From Agelaius tricolor (Eukaryota; Chordata; Aves; Passeriformes; Icteridae), in contig JALJCS010000004.1 in the NCBI GenBank assembly GCA_023055355.1, forward strand, positions 29,664,744 to 29,728,743: DNA of 64,000 nucleotides, written 5' to 3'. The position numbers and the translations under genes are program-made. The notes beneath the pieces were generated by a model. The model ran no database searches and was not told the origin of the DNA. It worked only from the letters and a program-made list of their open reading frames with translations. Below, in pieces: positions 21,101-33,600 of the stretch; position 1 is the first letter of the stretch; each line of letters begins with the position of its first letter.

Positions 21101-23344
21101 AAAATGAAGTCAGATTATAGAAAAGGGTACTTCTTCCATCACCTAACACTACCAGTGAAGATAATTTCATACTGAAGAGATACTGTAAGATCCCATTTCC
21201 CTTTCTAACAGCTTTTTAGTTACCATCCCTTACTTTTTTTTTTTTCCTGTTACTATGGAGGGGAGGAATGTCACCACTAACCAGAGGTCAGAAAGCCAAG
21301 AGGACATCCTTTTAATCTTGGAGTTCTCTGTGCCTCAGAGAAATACTTAAACTGATGGGAAAAACTGGAATAGGTTATCAGTACAGGAGACCTGCTGTAG
21401 GAAAGACCCAAGTAAGTTGTTTGTAGGGAACATATTCTCCTTACTTTTACAGGCAGAAATATAGGTTTGGCTTGGAGGTCACAGATGGTTTTATAGAACA
21501 AGAAGAGAAAGTCTGCTTTTATAGAACAAGAAGAGAAAGTCTGCACACTGAAGGGGAAGAAAAAAAGCTAACTTTTTATTGTTATATTTTTAGGTAAAAG
21601 TAAAGAAATAAAGTTCTTGAAAATGGATTGGCAGAGTGCAAAATGGATTGAGGACACAATCTACTTGCCTTTCTGACAGGCCGGTAAAAACTGTTTAGCA
21701 AAACTAAGTTGACCTCTGTCAGGAGGAATGGTGACAGGGTATCTGAGAAGATAAAGGGGATACATAGGCTTCAGAACTAACTCTTAGAGAAAGAAATGTG
21801 TCTAAAGCCCTCTGAGCACCAAATACCTCAGCAGGAGAAAGTGATACTTACACAAACAGTACCTGGTCTGCCAGCAGGTATGCTGAGATATAATAGGCAG
21901 ATATGCTGCTGCATACTCCCCTCTCCTTTCACTGCCACCTTACTTTCTGCATGGCAGATGACAACCTTCTGTACAAATGCGTGCTTAAGCCTTTCTGTGG
22001 TCTGTGGCCTGTGTCCTGAGGAGAAGGCTCCTGTTCTCTGAATATACCAAGCAGGACCTGAGCTCCCATTGCACAGATACTGAGACTTAGTAGTGATAAA
22101 GCAAGAATCCAAGGGGTCTTAAGAGTGGAATGTAAAGATATTTAAAGGGCAAAAATGCACCTTGGAATGAAGAGGAGACTTGGGAGTATGTAGCTGTATG
22201 TAGGTCGGTGAGATGGGGATGAGAATGCAGGAAGCTGAATTTCCCCCTTTTTCCTATCATTATATTCTAAATAGATGATAAACAAAAATGTTAGGCAAAT
22301 GAAAAAGGATGTTAAAAGGGAGAATAAATGCACCATAAATTAAGAATTTTCTCCCTCTTCATCTAGATTTTTATACTTTGTGCACTGTGTAGTAGCAGTG
22401 ATGACATAGTGGAAAATGAGGGATTTTTTTTTCTGTATTTGCATGACCCTGCTGTTACATGTTGTCTTTTCATAATTTGTGGAAGTTATGAGAGAATACG
22501 TACAACTGCAATGAGGCAGAAGAGGATTAAAGGCTTGTAAAGTATGTGTAAGGTTGTATTCAAAGCCAGATGTCTAAGTAAGGGAAGAGAGGACAGTATA
22601 CTTCTTTAAAAGTGAAAAACTGAGACTTGCAGAAGCCTTCATTCCCACACCTTTTCCTTCGGAGAAGCAGAAGTTCAGGGGATCAGAAGTTCCTTCTCTA
22701 CTGCTGTGTTTTAGGAACAGCAAAAGTCTCTGGTGGTGATGGTGGCAGGGAGGTGATTGTGCAGTTAACTGAGAATAATTTGGTTTAAGGGCTATTATGC
22801 AAAAATCTTATGTTTTAGAGAGTGAGTCTAGGGAGACTGAATCGAGACTAATGGTTGGGAATGCCCATTAAATCTCAGTTGAATTCAGGGAAGTGAAATA
22901 CTTTAATAAGCTGTTAATGCTATTTTGAAGTACTGTTTTATGCCTAGTTTTCCAAGCTCTCATAAATTAGGTCATGTCAACAGTTAATTTCCACCTGGTC
23001 TGGTTAGAGGTTGTGCCAAGCCAGATATCTGCTGCTTGATCAGGAAAATGGACAATTAAGGATACCAGTAGCTGTTAAGGACTTAATTGCAAATTCAGCT
23101 GACCCCCTGTAGCCAAGTGGCTTCTTCTTTTACTGTACAACAAGAAGATTCCAGTCTGTTATACATAGGTTTTGGTTTCTCAGAGAAAGAAACTTAAACA
23201 CATATATTTCTACTACAGTTCATCTCTCATGCTGGTTTTGTGCTTAAAAGTAAGTGAATCATAGAGATCTAAAATATGATCAGGAAAATAAGAGATATGT
23301 TCTATATCCTTAGTTCAAAGGACAAAGCCGTGTACATAGGGAGG
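18185..23344. other. gene-free AT-rich DNA
   Basis: No gene or transposon recognised over 5.1 kb. Small features: a 10-bp inverted repeat CCAGGAGATG at 20741-20750 with its complement at 20765-20774, an AAAAG-rich stretch at about 20171-20198, a 28-bp tandem duplication at 21489-21544, and homopolymer A and T runs. Open frames up to 110 codons (18703-19035, minus) have no recognisable domain. Confidence 0.5.
21489..21544. repeat. perfect 28-bp tandem duplication
   Basis: The 28 bp at 21489-21516, starting TTTTATAGAACAAGAAG, are repeated exactly at 21517-21544. No mismatch suggests a recent duplication. Confidence 0.95.
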
Positions 23345-23990
23345 AAAACCACAGACTACTGGGATATGGGCTGGGAGCTCGTAGGCTGGAAAAGAGCTTT
23401 GCTGGGAAGGCCTAGGGGTTCCTGGTGGATAGCAGCTTAAACGGGAGCCAGAAATGGGCCCTTATCACAAGAAATGCTAATAGTATCCTGAGAAGCATTA
23501 GGCAAAGGCTTACCATCAAGTCAAGGGAGGGCATCCTTACCCTCTGGAGTACTCTGTTCCCTTCTGGGCTCCCTTGTGCAGATGACACATGGACACACTG
23601 AGAGCCCAGCAAGGGACCACACAGATGATGCATGGGAGCACAGGAGCACCTCTCCTATGAGGAAAAGTTGAGAGAGCTGGGAATGTTCAAGGGGAACAAA
23701 TTACTGTAAATACATACCTGATGGGAGGGAGGCAAAGGTGATGGAGTCAGGCTCTTCTCAGTGGCAAAATCCACTGACTTTTTCACGGTGAGATTGACTG
23801 AGTGCTGGCACAAATTGCCCAGAGAAGTGGTGGGATTGTCATCTCTGGAGATATTCAAAAGTCTGTGGATATAGTCTTGGGCAATGTCTCTAGGTGAATC
23901 CGCATGACCAGTTGCACTGGACCAACTATGGGGTTGAACCAGAGGACCTCCATGGGTCCTTTTCAACATTAGCCACTCTGATTCTGTGAT
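23345..23990 (+). mobile_element. CR1 LINE, 5'-truncated 3' end
   Basis: The usual CR1 remnant: the end of ORF2 and the 3' region. Visible blocks are GGTTCCTGGTGGATAGCAG (about 23417), GCATCCTTACCCTCTGGAGT (about 23530), AGGAAAAGTTGAGAGAGCTG (about 23660), GCCCAGAGAAGTGGTGGGAT (about 23817), and the tail CCACTCTGATTCTGTGATAC ending near 23990. It is diverged but colinear. Short frames inside are not genes. Confidence 0.85.
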
Positions 23991-24163
23991 ACTTAAAGTA
24001 ATGGAATATGTACAGAATTAGCCAGTACAGCAGTTACAGCAATACAAGTTTTGCCCAGAACATCTTGAGGACATGACCTTGTCCCCAAGTATAAAAACAT
24101 CTTGTGAGTGTGTTGCTCTCTCACTGTTGCTGTTTCAAGGACTTGCTTAAGATTTATCATTTA

Positions 24164-24903
24164 TGTTGTACCTACCAGCTTTACCTTTCCTCGAGGTATT
24201 AGAACTATGAGTGATTTTATGTAGCCTTGTCCCGCAGCCACAGGAGCTGACGTGTGCCGGCCAGCCGCTCCCAGAGTGGCCTGAGGAGACCACGAATTCC
24301 GCCACTCCCAGGTTCTTCGCAAGAACCCCGGGTAGCGGTGCCGTCTGCGGCGTGGGTGGCGCAGGCGAGAGCGGGACTACGAAGTTCTGAGGCGAAGGAA
24401 GGAGAGAGCGGACACTCGTACGGGAGCCGCGGCGCTTCATCGCCCCAGGCGGCACCAGTGACGGTGCCAGGGAAGGACCGTTCGGGGAGGCACCGATAAA
24501 GGGGATGGGCGTGACAGGAGGAGGCACGAGGGAACCAATGAACGAAGCCCGGGGAGGAGCGAGGGACACAACTGAGCCAATAAGGATTGCACAGGGGAGG
24601 GAAAAGGCTCAGGAGGCAAATCATATCTTAAGTAAGGGATAACTGACATAGAAGGTTCTCGAAACAAAGGGGGGGTGGTTTACAATGATGGACAGGGAAC
24701 CTGGGCAGCACCAGGAGGGAGAAGATAAACTTATAAGGACATAAAGGGAAGGACTAGGGTATTGGTTACCTTGACAGACGGGTCACTGGCGGGAAAACAA
24801 GGGACAAACAACTCAGGGACAAACCATTGTGAGGGAGGAACACGGGGGAAACCGAGGGTCAAACCATAATCTCGACTTATAAAAAATAACCAACTTTACA
24901 ACA
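24164..24903 (-). mobile_element. CpG-rich solo ERV LTR with target duplication
   Basis: A 740-bp element with matching ends TGTTGTA…TACAACA, flanked by CATTTA (24158-24163) and CATTTG (24904-24909), a 6-bp target duplication with one change. Minus orientation is inferred: reading that way, two ATTGG (inverted CCAAT) elements (complements at 24534-24538 and 24575-24579) and a CTTTATCGG TATA-like element (complement near 24493) precede a very CpG-rich stretch (about 24240-24510), then a splice-donor-like AGGTAAAG (complement near 24184-24191). No canonical AATAAA was seen; CATAAA (complement 24215-24220) is the nearest. The retained CpG density suggests a young insertion or an unmethylated one. 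Frames of up to 140 codons on the minus strand are inside the LTR and lack recognisable domains. If orientation is wrong, the element call still stands on the ends and duplication. Confidence 0.75.
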
Positions 24904-24909
24904 CATTTG

Positions 24910-26778
24910 TTGGTATAAAACACACAATGCTACAATTTTATATATCTCAAAATTTCAACTAAATATACAATAAAGTAACTCATATAACTACCAACTATAT
25001 GTTGGTAAATTCATACTCTCATCAGTGGAGAGGCATAGGATTTGGAGAAAGGAAGTTCTTTGGTTTTCTGGTTATTCCGAACTTTTTCAGCAGAAACAAA
25101 TTTTCAATTAATTTGTTTAAATACCAGCTCACAAGAGAAATTTAGGAGGTTCATGTAACTGTCAGCTCCAAGATATCATCCTTTACTTGAAGAGTAAAAG
25201 TTGCTTTATCACCTTCTGCTGGTTTTGCATTAATTGATGTTTGGTGAGGAGGGAAGAGGCTGCATTTCTGAAAATTCTCTGGAACTGCTTTAAGAGTGAC
25301 AACTAAATATATTGCTATTCCATTAGAGGTAGAATATATGTGGTTCTATTCAGACAGATCTATAATCTCTAAAAGAGAATACAGAAATATTTTTAGTGAA
25401 ATCACTGAATAATTTGTACACAATGCTGAGAAAAAACCCTGCATGTACAGAGACACAGCTGAAGACTATCAATTTCCATGCTTAAACTGAGGTTTGTAAT
25501 GGCTCTATTGGATGTAGCAGGAGAAGTAAAATCTAAGCAAGATATTAAAAGAAGATGACACTGATGTGTCCTTTCCTAGCTCTAATTATTGAATGTTTTT
25601 ATTGTATAAAATACACTTTGCACTTATGCAATAAATTAATTCATGTGCCTTGGCTTAAAGGTGTAGTATTTTACAATGGTACAAAAGCATCTGATGATCT
25701 GAAGGGAAGGCTGTTAGAGTCCATGTCGAGTAAATTTATGCATGCAAAGCTGGGTAGATATATGAGGCAAAGAAGGATAATAGCCATGATGGTCTGAGAC
25801 TTTTTTTTCTATCTCACTTATAACAGTGTTATGCTAATGACCTGCTCTGCACTGTCCTTTCTTACTCAGCTGGGAACTCTTCAGGACCTCAGTGAGAGTC
25901 TGCCTTCATGACATCCATTTTTACCTGCTGCATCTGATAGACTAACTAATTAAATTGAATTGTTTTGTTTTGAGACACCTTCTCATCCTGTCTGCAGTAA
26001 TTACTTTATCCCTGAGGTTGGAAGCTGTAGGCACTACATTGCAGAGCTCAGGTGTATTTAATGATTTGAGAGTAGGCAAAATATTGAGGACGTTATTCTG
26101 CAGCTGATGTCTCTGGAAAGCTCTTGCAGATACTAAGTACCATTTAGTGTACTTAGAAGGGTAGAGTAGGCTGCAATTCCTGATGTCAGAAACAGAACTA
26201 TATTTGTTTTTAAAGATGTACTTTGAGATAATAGTAATTATGTGCTATAATTTTGATTAAGAGATTATTGAAAACTTGAAAAGTTGTAGCTAATGAGGAA
26301 GGGAGGGAGGGAAGGAAGGAAGGAAGGAAGGAAAGAAGGAAGGAAGGAAGGAAACACTATCTGTGGATAAGCTTCAGATAATCTGTTTTCACAATTCATC
26401 TGGTCACTCAGCTTTTTTGGTGCACTAGTTTGCCATTTAGAAAAACTGTATTAGCTTCTGCCTAACACCTAAGGCCCTTGTAGGATGCACAGTATTATAT
26501 TATTACTAACTTCACAGTTAGGATCTGTTTAGACATTTTCTTGAGCTTGGTCCTGGTTCCCCTCATCTGTACTCCTCTTTCTAACTACCTATCAGATTTT
26601 TCCTAAGAAAGCAACTAGCATCTTGGCAAAAGGATAGTGGAGAAGTCGTGGTAGGCAGAAAATTTTGCTGTTGAGATGTCCTGTTAGATGGTAAGTAGTA
26701 TGACTTTGCTTCTGTGCAAAATAGTATTAGCTGTTGGATACCACTGACAAATAGATCTAATGCTGTTGGCTGACAGTG
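24910..26778. other. gene-free AT-rich DNA
   Basis: No gene or transposon recognised apart from the GGAA microsatellite at 26296-26354. An 80-codon frame at 25555-25797 has no domain. Confidence 0.5.
26296..26354 (+). repeat. GGAA/GGGA microsatellite
   Basis: A purine-only tract on the plus strand: GGGA units grade into about ten GGAA units with one GAAA interruption. Confidence 0.95.
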
Positions 26779-26784
26779 GTGCAC

Positions 26785-27180
26785 TGTCGCAGACATCTTT
26801 TCACTAAAAATCCTTTCTTTATGATTTTTTCCTTCTGAGAAGCTAAGAGGCCTCAGAGACAGAATGTAAACAATGGTTATCTGCTGCTGTAGAATGCAAC
26901 AGGTCCACCTGTGATTGGCCCATCTTGGATGCTTATAATTAATAGCCAATCAAAGACTGAGCTATCTCGGACAGAGTCTGAGAGAGCTGCCTTTGTTATC
27001 ATTCTCTTATTTTCTATTCTTAGCTTAGGTACCTTCTGGTGAAACCTTTCCTTTCCATTTCTTTTTAGTATAATCATAATGTAATATATATATCATAAAA
27101 TAATAAATCAAGCCTTCTGAACATAGAGTCAACATTCTCGTCTTTTACTTCACCTGAAAACCCCTGTGACCACAGTCACA
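26785..27180 (+). mobile_element. solo ERV LTR (family A), plus strand
   Basis: Starts TGTCGCAGACATC and ends CAGTCACA, flanked by perfect 6-bp copies of GTGCAC (26779-26784 and 27181-27186). AATAAA at 27102-27107 gives plus orientation, with about 73 bp of U5-like sequence after it. Length is 396 bp. It is the same family as the LTR at 35662-36060 in reverse orientation: shared blocks include the sequence around CTGTTGCATTCCACAGCAGC (reverse-complement form here at about 26882-26902) and AATAAATCAAGCCTTCTGA. From memory this is a common songbird LTR. No internal region lies between the duplications. A 122-codon minus frame (26581-26949) straddles its edge and is not a gene. Confidence 0.9.
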
Positions 27181-27216
27181 GTGCACTGTCTCCTTTTCTT
27201 CATTCTTCAATAATGT

Positions 27217-27265
27217 GAATGATTGATTGATTTAATTGTTGATTGATTGATTGATTGATTGATTT
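27217..27265 (+). repeat. GATT microsatellite
   Basis: GATT units in two blocks split by TTAATTGTT, ending in a short T run. It lies 30 bp past the target duplication of the LTR. Confidence 0.95.
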
Positions 27266-30200
27266 TTTTAGTGGTGGATCACTAGGATGTATTCCTCTTT
27301 TAGATGGTTCTGACACATGAGGTCATGTTTAAGAATATCAATATAATTCTACAGTGTTATCCAGACAGGAGGACTGTGGAAATTCAATGCAATTTGCTTT
27401 TTCTTTTACACCATGGCCAGAGCTAACTTTTGCTGTTATGAAGTAGTAACATTTACAACATAGTGACTTAATCTACATCAAGCTTCAAGTATGAAATCAA
27501 ATATTACACATCTTTCTCTGTAATATTCTTTACAGTTGAGCTTTTCACACCATCTAAGTTTTAGATTGAATGGCTTAACAAACTATAACATAACTAAAAT
27601 CTATTTTTTTATTTAAACTGGTTCATTATTAATATATTGGCTAAAAATATTGTAGAAACGGAAAAGAAGTATTTTCAATGTGGTGCGTTTCCTTTGCCAA
27701 ATAAATTCTGTGTTATTAGAGCCTTAGAAACATAAATTCACAAAATGTAAGTAGACTGACAGAGATAGTGAGTTTTTCAATACTCATATTTTCCCAAAGT
27801 TATAATTCTTAGCTGGTAGTGGTAAAAGCCGATATGAAAAACTGGCTTGTGTATAATAATATTCAACGCTTATGTAGAAGGCAGTAGCTATAACACTACT
27901 ATTATAAATACTCTGTTGCTAATAGAAAACAGAAAGACAGTTGAAATTGTTTTCTATAATGACCATTATTAATGCAAATCAATTCAGAATAGAGTGGTGA
28001 ATATAATAAATATGCAGAAAGGCAAAAAAGTGTATCCTGCTCACTCATGATAATATCCAGTTTACTGAGGTATATCAGCAGTCTTTACTGATAACATGAA
28101 ATAGATATTGACAACTAAGCAATTCACCTATACATACTGAATTTATATACCTAAAATAAATCAAGATCTGTAGCAGATCGCAGTCCACAGTAGTGATCTT
28201 CCTGAATCATATACTTTGACATTCTTACTAATCATACCTGAATTGAAGTACAAGCCAAATAAAAAACAAATATTTATTTATGGCTTCGGAAAAGATTATC
28301 ATTAACTAGCTTAGATTTTCATGGTCATAAGTAAAGTTTTTCATTCAAAAGTAAAAAGAAATTAAATCTAAGGTTACATATTTCTAACATCCTTCATATT
28401 CCTGTGAGAATCTTCTTTGATTATACACATTTATTTTTAAAGAAGCTCTTTTAAGGCATTTGAAGCTCATGTGTTGAAGGAAAGAATTACTAAAATATGA
28501 TGGGAAACAGATATCTGACTAACGTGCAATTCAATTTTATTAAGAAAAATAAAGAATCCTAAAGGTCTCTGTTTAGATCCCAGATTAAAGAATAAATAGA
28601 CACTGGAAATTTACTATTGATATGACAAATTTTTGTTCGATAAATCATGTGCTGCATTACCACTTAAAATAATGAGTGGATCAATAACTTGATATTACTA
28701 GATATTTATGTGTTATGTTCTTAGAAGAAATATCAGCTGTATAGAAGTTTACCAGAGAAATTCTTCAGTGATAGATAGACTAAATTTAGTCAACATTTTA
28801 ATGCATTTCAAAAGAAAAAAAAAAACCAATAAGCAAATGTTTGTGAAAGTTTCTGATGGCAAAAAGCTTTAGGCCTTAAAACTCCAAAGTCCAATTAGAT
28901 ATCATGAATAAAGAACAGATGACCTCAAGCATAAAAAAAAAGGGAGAGAAATCTCAGTGCCATAAAAGCAAGCTCACAAATTTAGGGGTCAGTGATATTC
29001 CTTTAAGTTCAGAATCACTGGCAAACAGTTACAGAAGAGGAGAAAAAACCCTTGTACTTAATAAAAATAGAGTAAATATGTCATGTTATAGAGTAATAAC
29101 ATGATGATACCAGCATAAAGAAGAAATACTGGGTGCATATTTACATCAGAGACTTCCAGAGCAAAAGAGCTTGCACCAGACTAAAGATATATATAAAATT
29201 TTTCATAAATTCAAACTGTAACAGGTTCAGAAAAGGACTGGCTGAGGATTGGAAAACAAACCTTTTATATCTATGATACTAATGGATTCCTCTGGGTTAG
29301 GTTAAAAAAAAAAACTTTAGAGAGAATATAATTATTGGTGTCAATAAAAGTAAAGGGATCAGCTCAGATAGGTGGGACAATTTCCTATTCCTCTTTTTGT
29401 CACATACATAAAGTGAAATAAATTGTAAGAACATGACATATATGTCTTATTATTTAAAAGATTAAGAAACCTATCATTTTCTTAAGATAAAAATGCAAGA
29501 AATCATGTCATTTAGTACAAAGTGAGAAATTCTTAAGTCTTTCAAAATTGTTACTATTATTCAGATAAGCCTATTCAGTCCTCAGGCATAATGCAATCTC
29601 CCATATGCTTATATCAATGGAACTAACGACAGATGTGTGAAGGGTGCTATTTCAGGGAAGGCAGAACTTGGGCAATAGTATCTTGCCCAAAGACAATTCA
29701 TTCACAGAAATGGGCACAGTTTCTTCCTTCTTCATCTTCCCACTGCAGTTGCTTCAGAAACAGATGAAAGCTGTTGTATTATGAAAGGCAAGCTCCAAAT
29801 AATGAAAACTATTTTTCCCAGAGGAGGATTAAGTGTTCCATCAAAGCACAACTTCCACCTGAGGAAATTGATTTTATATGCACTTATCAGAATCTTAACA
29901 CTTAGCTGAAAGGTAGATCTGCAAATGCACACCACTGAGTAAACTTGTGTGAAGTTTATTTTTCTTTCTTGCTTGATGCAGCTAGGTCTTGGGCCAACAT
30001 TTCATTTTAGCTTGTTCTGGAAATATACCTGCCACCTTCTGAGCACAGACTATGTCATCCCTGCAGAAGTGAAAACTTTTGCTTTCATATCCCTCATAAG
30101 TAAAAAATCAACTGTAATTCATTGGTTTCCATCTGAAATTCTGAATCACGGGGTCAGATAGAGTATTTTTCTTATTGTTCATTGTAAGCGTACTTGTTAG

Positions 30201-30520
30201 CCTAGACTTACAAAGTTCTGTTCTTATCAGCCATACAACTGCTTAAGTTAATTTTGAATTTGCATTCATAATATATCTGATGATTTCCCTTTCCAACTTC
30301 AAAGCAGACATTCAAAGAAAGAATTTCTATTTTATAGTTTATCACCTTTCTTTTGTAGGTGCTCCTGTCCTCAGGCCAATGTTCTAGAAACCAAACTGGT
30401 ACTGTTTCAGTGAGACAGTGCTGCTCCAAGTACCTTCTAAAGAAGTTGGTGTTTATTTGGTAAAAAATGCTGGATTATTTCTTGCTGTTAAAAATTGTCT
30501 ATAGCACATTAAGGAAGAAA
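27266..30520. other. gene-free AT-rich DNA
   Basis: Very AT-rich; no gene, RNA or transposon recognised. Frames do not exceed 73 codons. Confidence 0.5.
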
Positions 30521-30527
30521 AATAAAT

Positions 30528-30615
30528 CAAATTTATGTGAATACATAAATTTGTAAAATTTATGTATTCACATAAATTTGAAACTTTGAAAAATTTATGT
30601 ATTCACATAAATTTG
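30528..30615. repeat. 25-bp perfect hairpin plus a third arm copy
   Basis: Arm at 30528-30552 (starts CAAATTTATGTGAATAC) and its exact reverse complement at 30556-30580, loop of 3 bases. The right arm is repeated exactly at 30591-30615, 35 bp further on. It lies in unique AT-rich DNA. Confidence 0.95.
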
Positions 30616-33600
30616 AAATTTGAAAAATCTTGTGAGTTTTCTTACTCAGATGTGAGGGGAGTGGAAACTCTTTTTTAATTCTTTAGTTTCTTTAATGAAT
30701 TCATGTACTCCTAAAAAGTTCAGATCCATCCTCAAAAAATTAGATTTAACTATTCCCATTTATAGAAATAAAACTCTTTTTTTTTCCCAAAAATATTCTC
30801 TAATAGCTTCAAGCTAAGTTCTGAAAATGACTTGAGTTAATTCTTTGATATCCATGGAAAAAACTTCCAGAAAAATGCAGTGCATCATAAAAAACACATG
30901 AAAGACCCCAAGGTAATTAATGTTATTTGATTTAATAGGTGAAGTCTGGTAAATAGGAAGTGAAGAAACTTGCTTTAGCAGTTTTTGCTTAGTAAACTTC
31001 ATGACTTTGATTTGTGATTTATATGATTCTTCTAATTACATACAGAATTTACAGATGAAATTAAGGAGATAAGTATCAATGACAGAAATGTTAGCTCAAA
31101 TGTTATCTTAGGTAAAAAATCTTGTTTTATCAAAAGTTTGAAATAGCTTGAATTATTCTTCTCTCAAGATCAAAATAACATTAGGATGTTCCCTGAGTTC
31201 TCTGCTCCTATTTTCTACATAAGACTGAGCCATGGAATCTCAGAACAGGTTTCTATATGTGATCAGTTTCATAATGCATTATGTACTTTATTCCATTTTG
31301 CTTCTTAAGTATATCATTCAGTAATTCTATGGGGAAGGGTATGTGAGAGAGAAATACTTTGTTGGAAGAGACAGAGATGTAACTTAGAAATATATTTTTC
31401 CCACACACTGATGGTTTTCTTCCTTCTGCCTCCACTTTCAGCCTTTTTATAAAAAAGGTATATGGTGCAGCTTAAGTTTGTGAATCACTTTTCTTCCACA
31501 GGGTCGTCTCAGTGGATATTTTTTTGGTTGGTCTAATTGATTAGGAAAAGTAGTCTCAGTCTGATGTTTCTGTGCAGGGTTTAGAAAGATGTAAATTTAT
31601 TATAGACTGGTGGATTCAGCCCTTCAACCTGGTCTGAGAAAAGATTCCATCACCAAGAGCTATAAATAATCTACTGCAAAATGAAAGCAGTGTTGCCCTC
31701 AAGACTAAGGAGATTTTTTACTATTTTTACTATAAGGTAATTAAAATCAAAGTTATTTGCGGTTCTGCCTGTGTACTTAAAAATCTTGATCAACATCATA
31801 AATCAAGGAAGTTTCATTCAAATTTAAGTTTCTTAAACTTTAAATGTTAAAGCTCTTCTCGCAAGGCATTGATATACTTGGCTATTGAGGGAAGGTATAC
31901 AAATCTGTTTGCTAATCTGTAAAGCAAGTACATTGCAGTGACAGCTTGTGTTTCTATGCATTTATTTCAGTTGGAAACCATTGCTTGGTATTGCAAACCC
32001 GCTGATTTGTCTAATTTACGTAAATACCATGAACATCCATTCTGTTCTCAACAGTCAAGTCATAAGCAAGAATTGTAACTTAATCTGTTTTGAGCTGAGA
32101 ATTTTTTTCTTTCTTACTATTAAAAGATTTTCTTCAAGTATGGTTAGAGTCTAGTTTATGAAATTTGATAACATCTTCATTTCCCAGGAGGGTGTGTCTT
32201 AATTCAGTCAAAATTAATCTGTTTCATGAGCTGGAATCTGATAGGTCAAACTCAGAATGAAATAATTTGACTCTTGAAAGATTAATAGAAGAAACACAAT
32301 AGAGCCTTAACCAAAATACAAACAGAACTAGCTGTATAGAAATTCCTCCAAAGAATTACAATAAGAAACTCTTCATAAAGAGGTCATTAGGAGTGACAGA
32401 TTATTTTTGGCCAAAATACATCTTCCTGCTTTACTCTAGAGCTAGCATTTTCCAGTCATTTGTGCAAACACTAATAATATTCTTATATGACATACATTTT
32501 TGTTACAAATTGTTTGTTGATATGAAAAGGAATGCTTCTCCCACCCAAAAAACCAACAAACAAACAAAAATCACAAAACAAAATCCCACCAAAAAAGCAT
32601 GCATAAGGAACAGCATGAATAGCTGTGATTTTTTTTTGTATTTTTTAATGAAAAATCAAAGAAAACACTTCTAAATTCTTGTGTGCCCATTCCAACTTAG
32701 GATATTCTATGATTACAGGATTCTAAATTCAATGTCATTTACCAGTAAAAATATCCTATAATAAAATTAATTATATGTTCTGTTAAAATTCCTTCCTCTT
32801 TGCCTAGAGGAACAAAACAAACCGACCAACCAACCAAACAAACAAAAAAGTAGAGATTTTACATGGTGGGTTTCTGGCTCCACTTCTTTTCTTTAGAAGA
32901 ACATTTTTATTTGTGTGAAAACTAGTGTATAAATGCCCATTTAAACTTCTTGCTTCCTTGATTCTTCTTGTAAAAGAATTGCTCAGCTTTCAGCAGAATG
33001 CATGAGCAGATTGTTAGTGCTTTTCTTTTATAACAGCAGTGTATTCAGAGAGATTTTCTTCCTTCTTGCTGTGGCAAACGAGAAAAATTCAGTAAATTTT
33101 AATTTTATTTTCTTTCTCAGTTTGGCAGAAAATACTCAAAATCAATTCAATGTATGATCCTAATTAGCACAAAGTCCATGGCAGAAGTAAAAGTATGTAA
33201 TAGCTAGATGAAATCACAAAGGAAATGCAGGTACACTGGACTTGATACTTTTCATTTTTGTTGAATTGAAAGTCCACACAAACTTTTTCTAAGACAGGTA
33301 TATGCTATGTTGGATATTATTAAATAGGCGAGTGTTGCTGCAGCAAGAAATTTGTTTTGTTTAAAAACAAACAAGCAAAAAACCAACCAAACAAAAGTAA
33401 AAGGGAAAATGCCATTGCTTTAATAAGTCCAGTTCAGGGTCAGGCTGAACTTGTGTTCCAGCCATTAATATTGATCTTTTGTTCTTATAACTAGTCTGCT
33501 ACTCAATAAATAGGAATAATGACTCTGGCAGGGTCCCATCTGACTTCACAACAGACTTTATGACAGAATGCAGGCTTGCATAAGTGAAGCTATGCAATAT

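Noticed and set aside
24147..24624. Minus-strand frames of 135-140 codons in GC-rich DNA, looking like a first exon
   Set aside because: They lie in an LTR with TG…CA ends and a target duplication, have no known domain, and arise from low stop frequency in GC-rich sequence.
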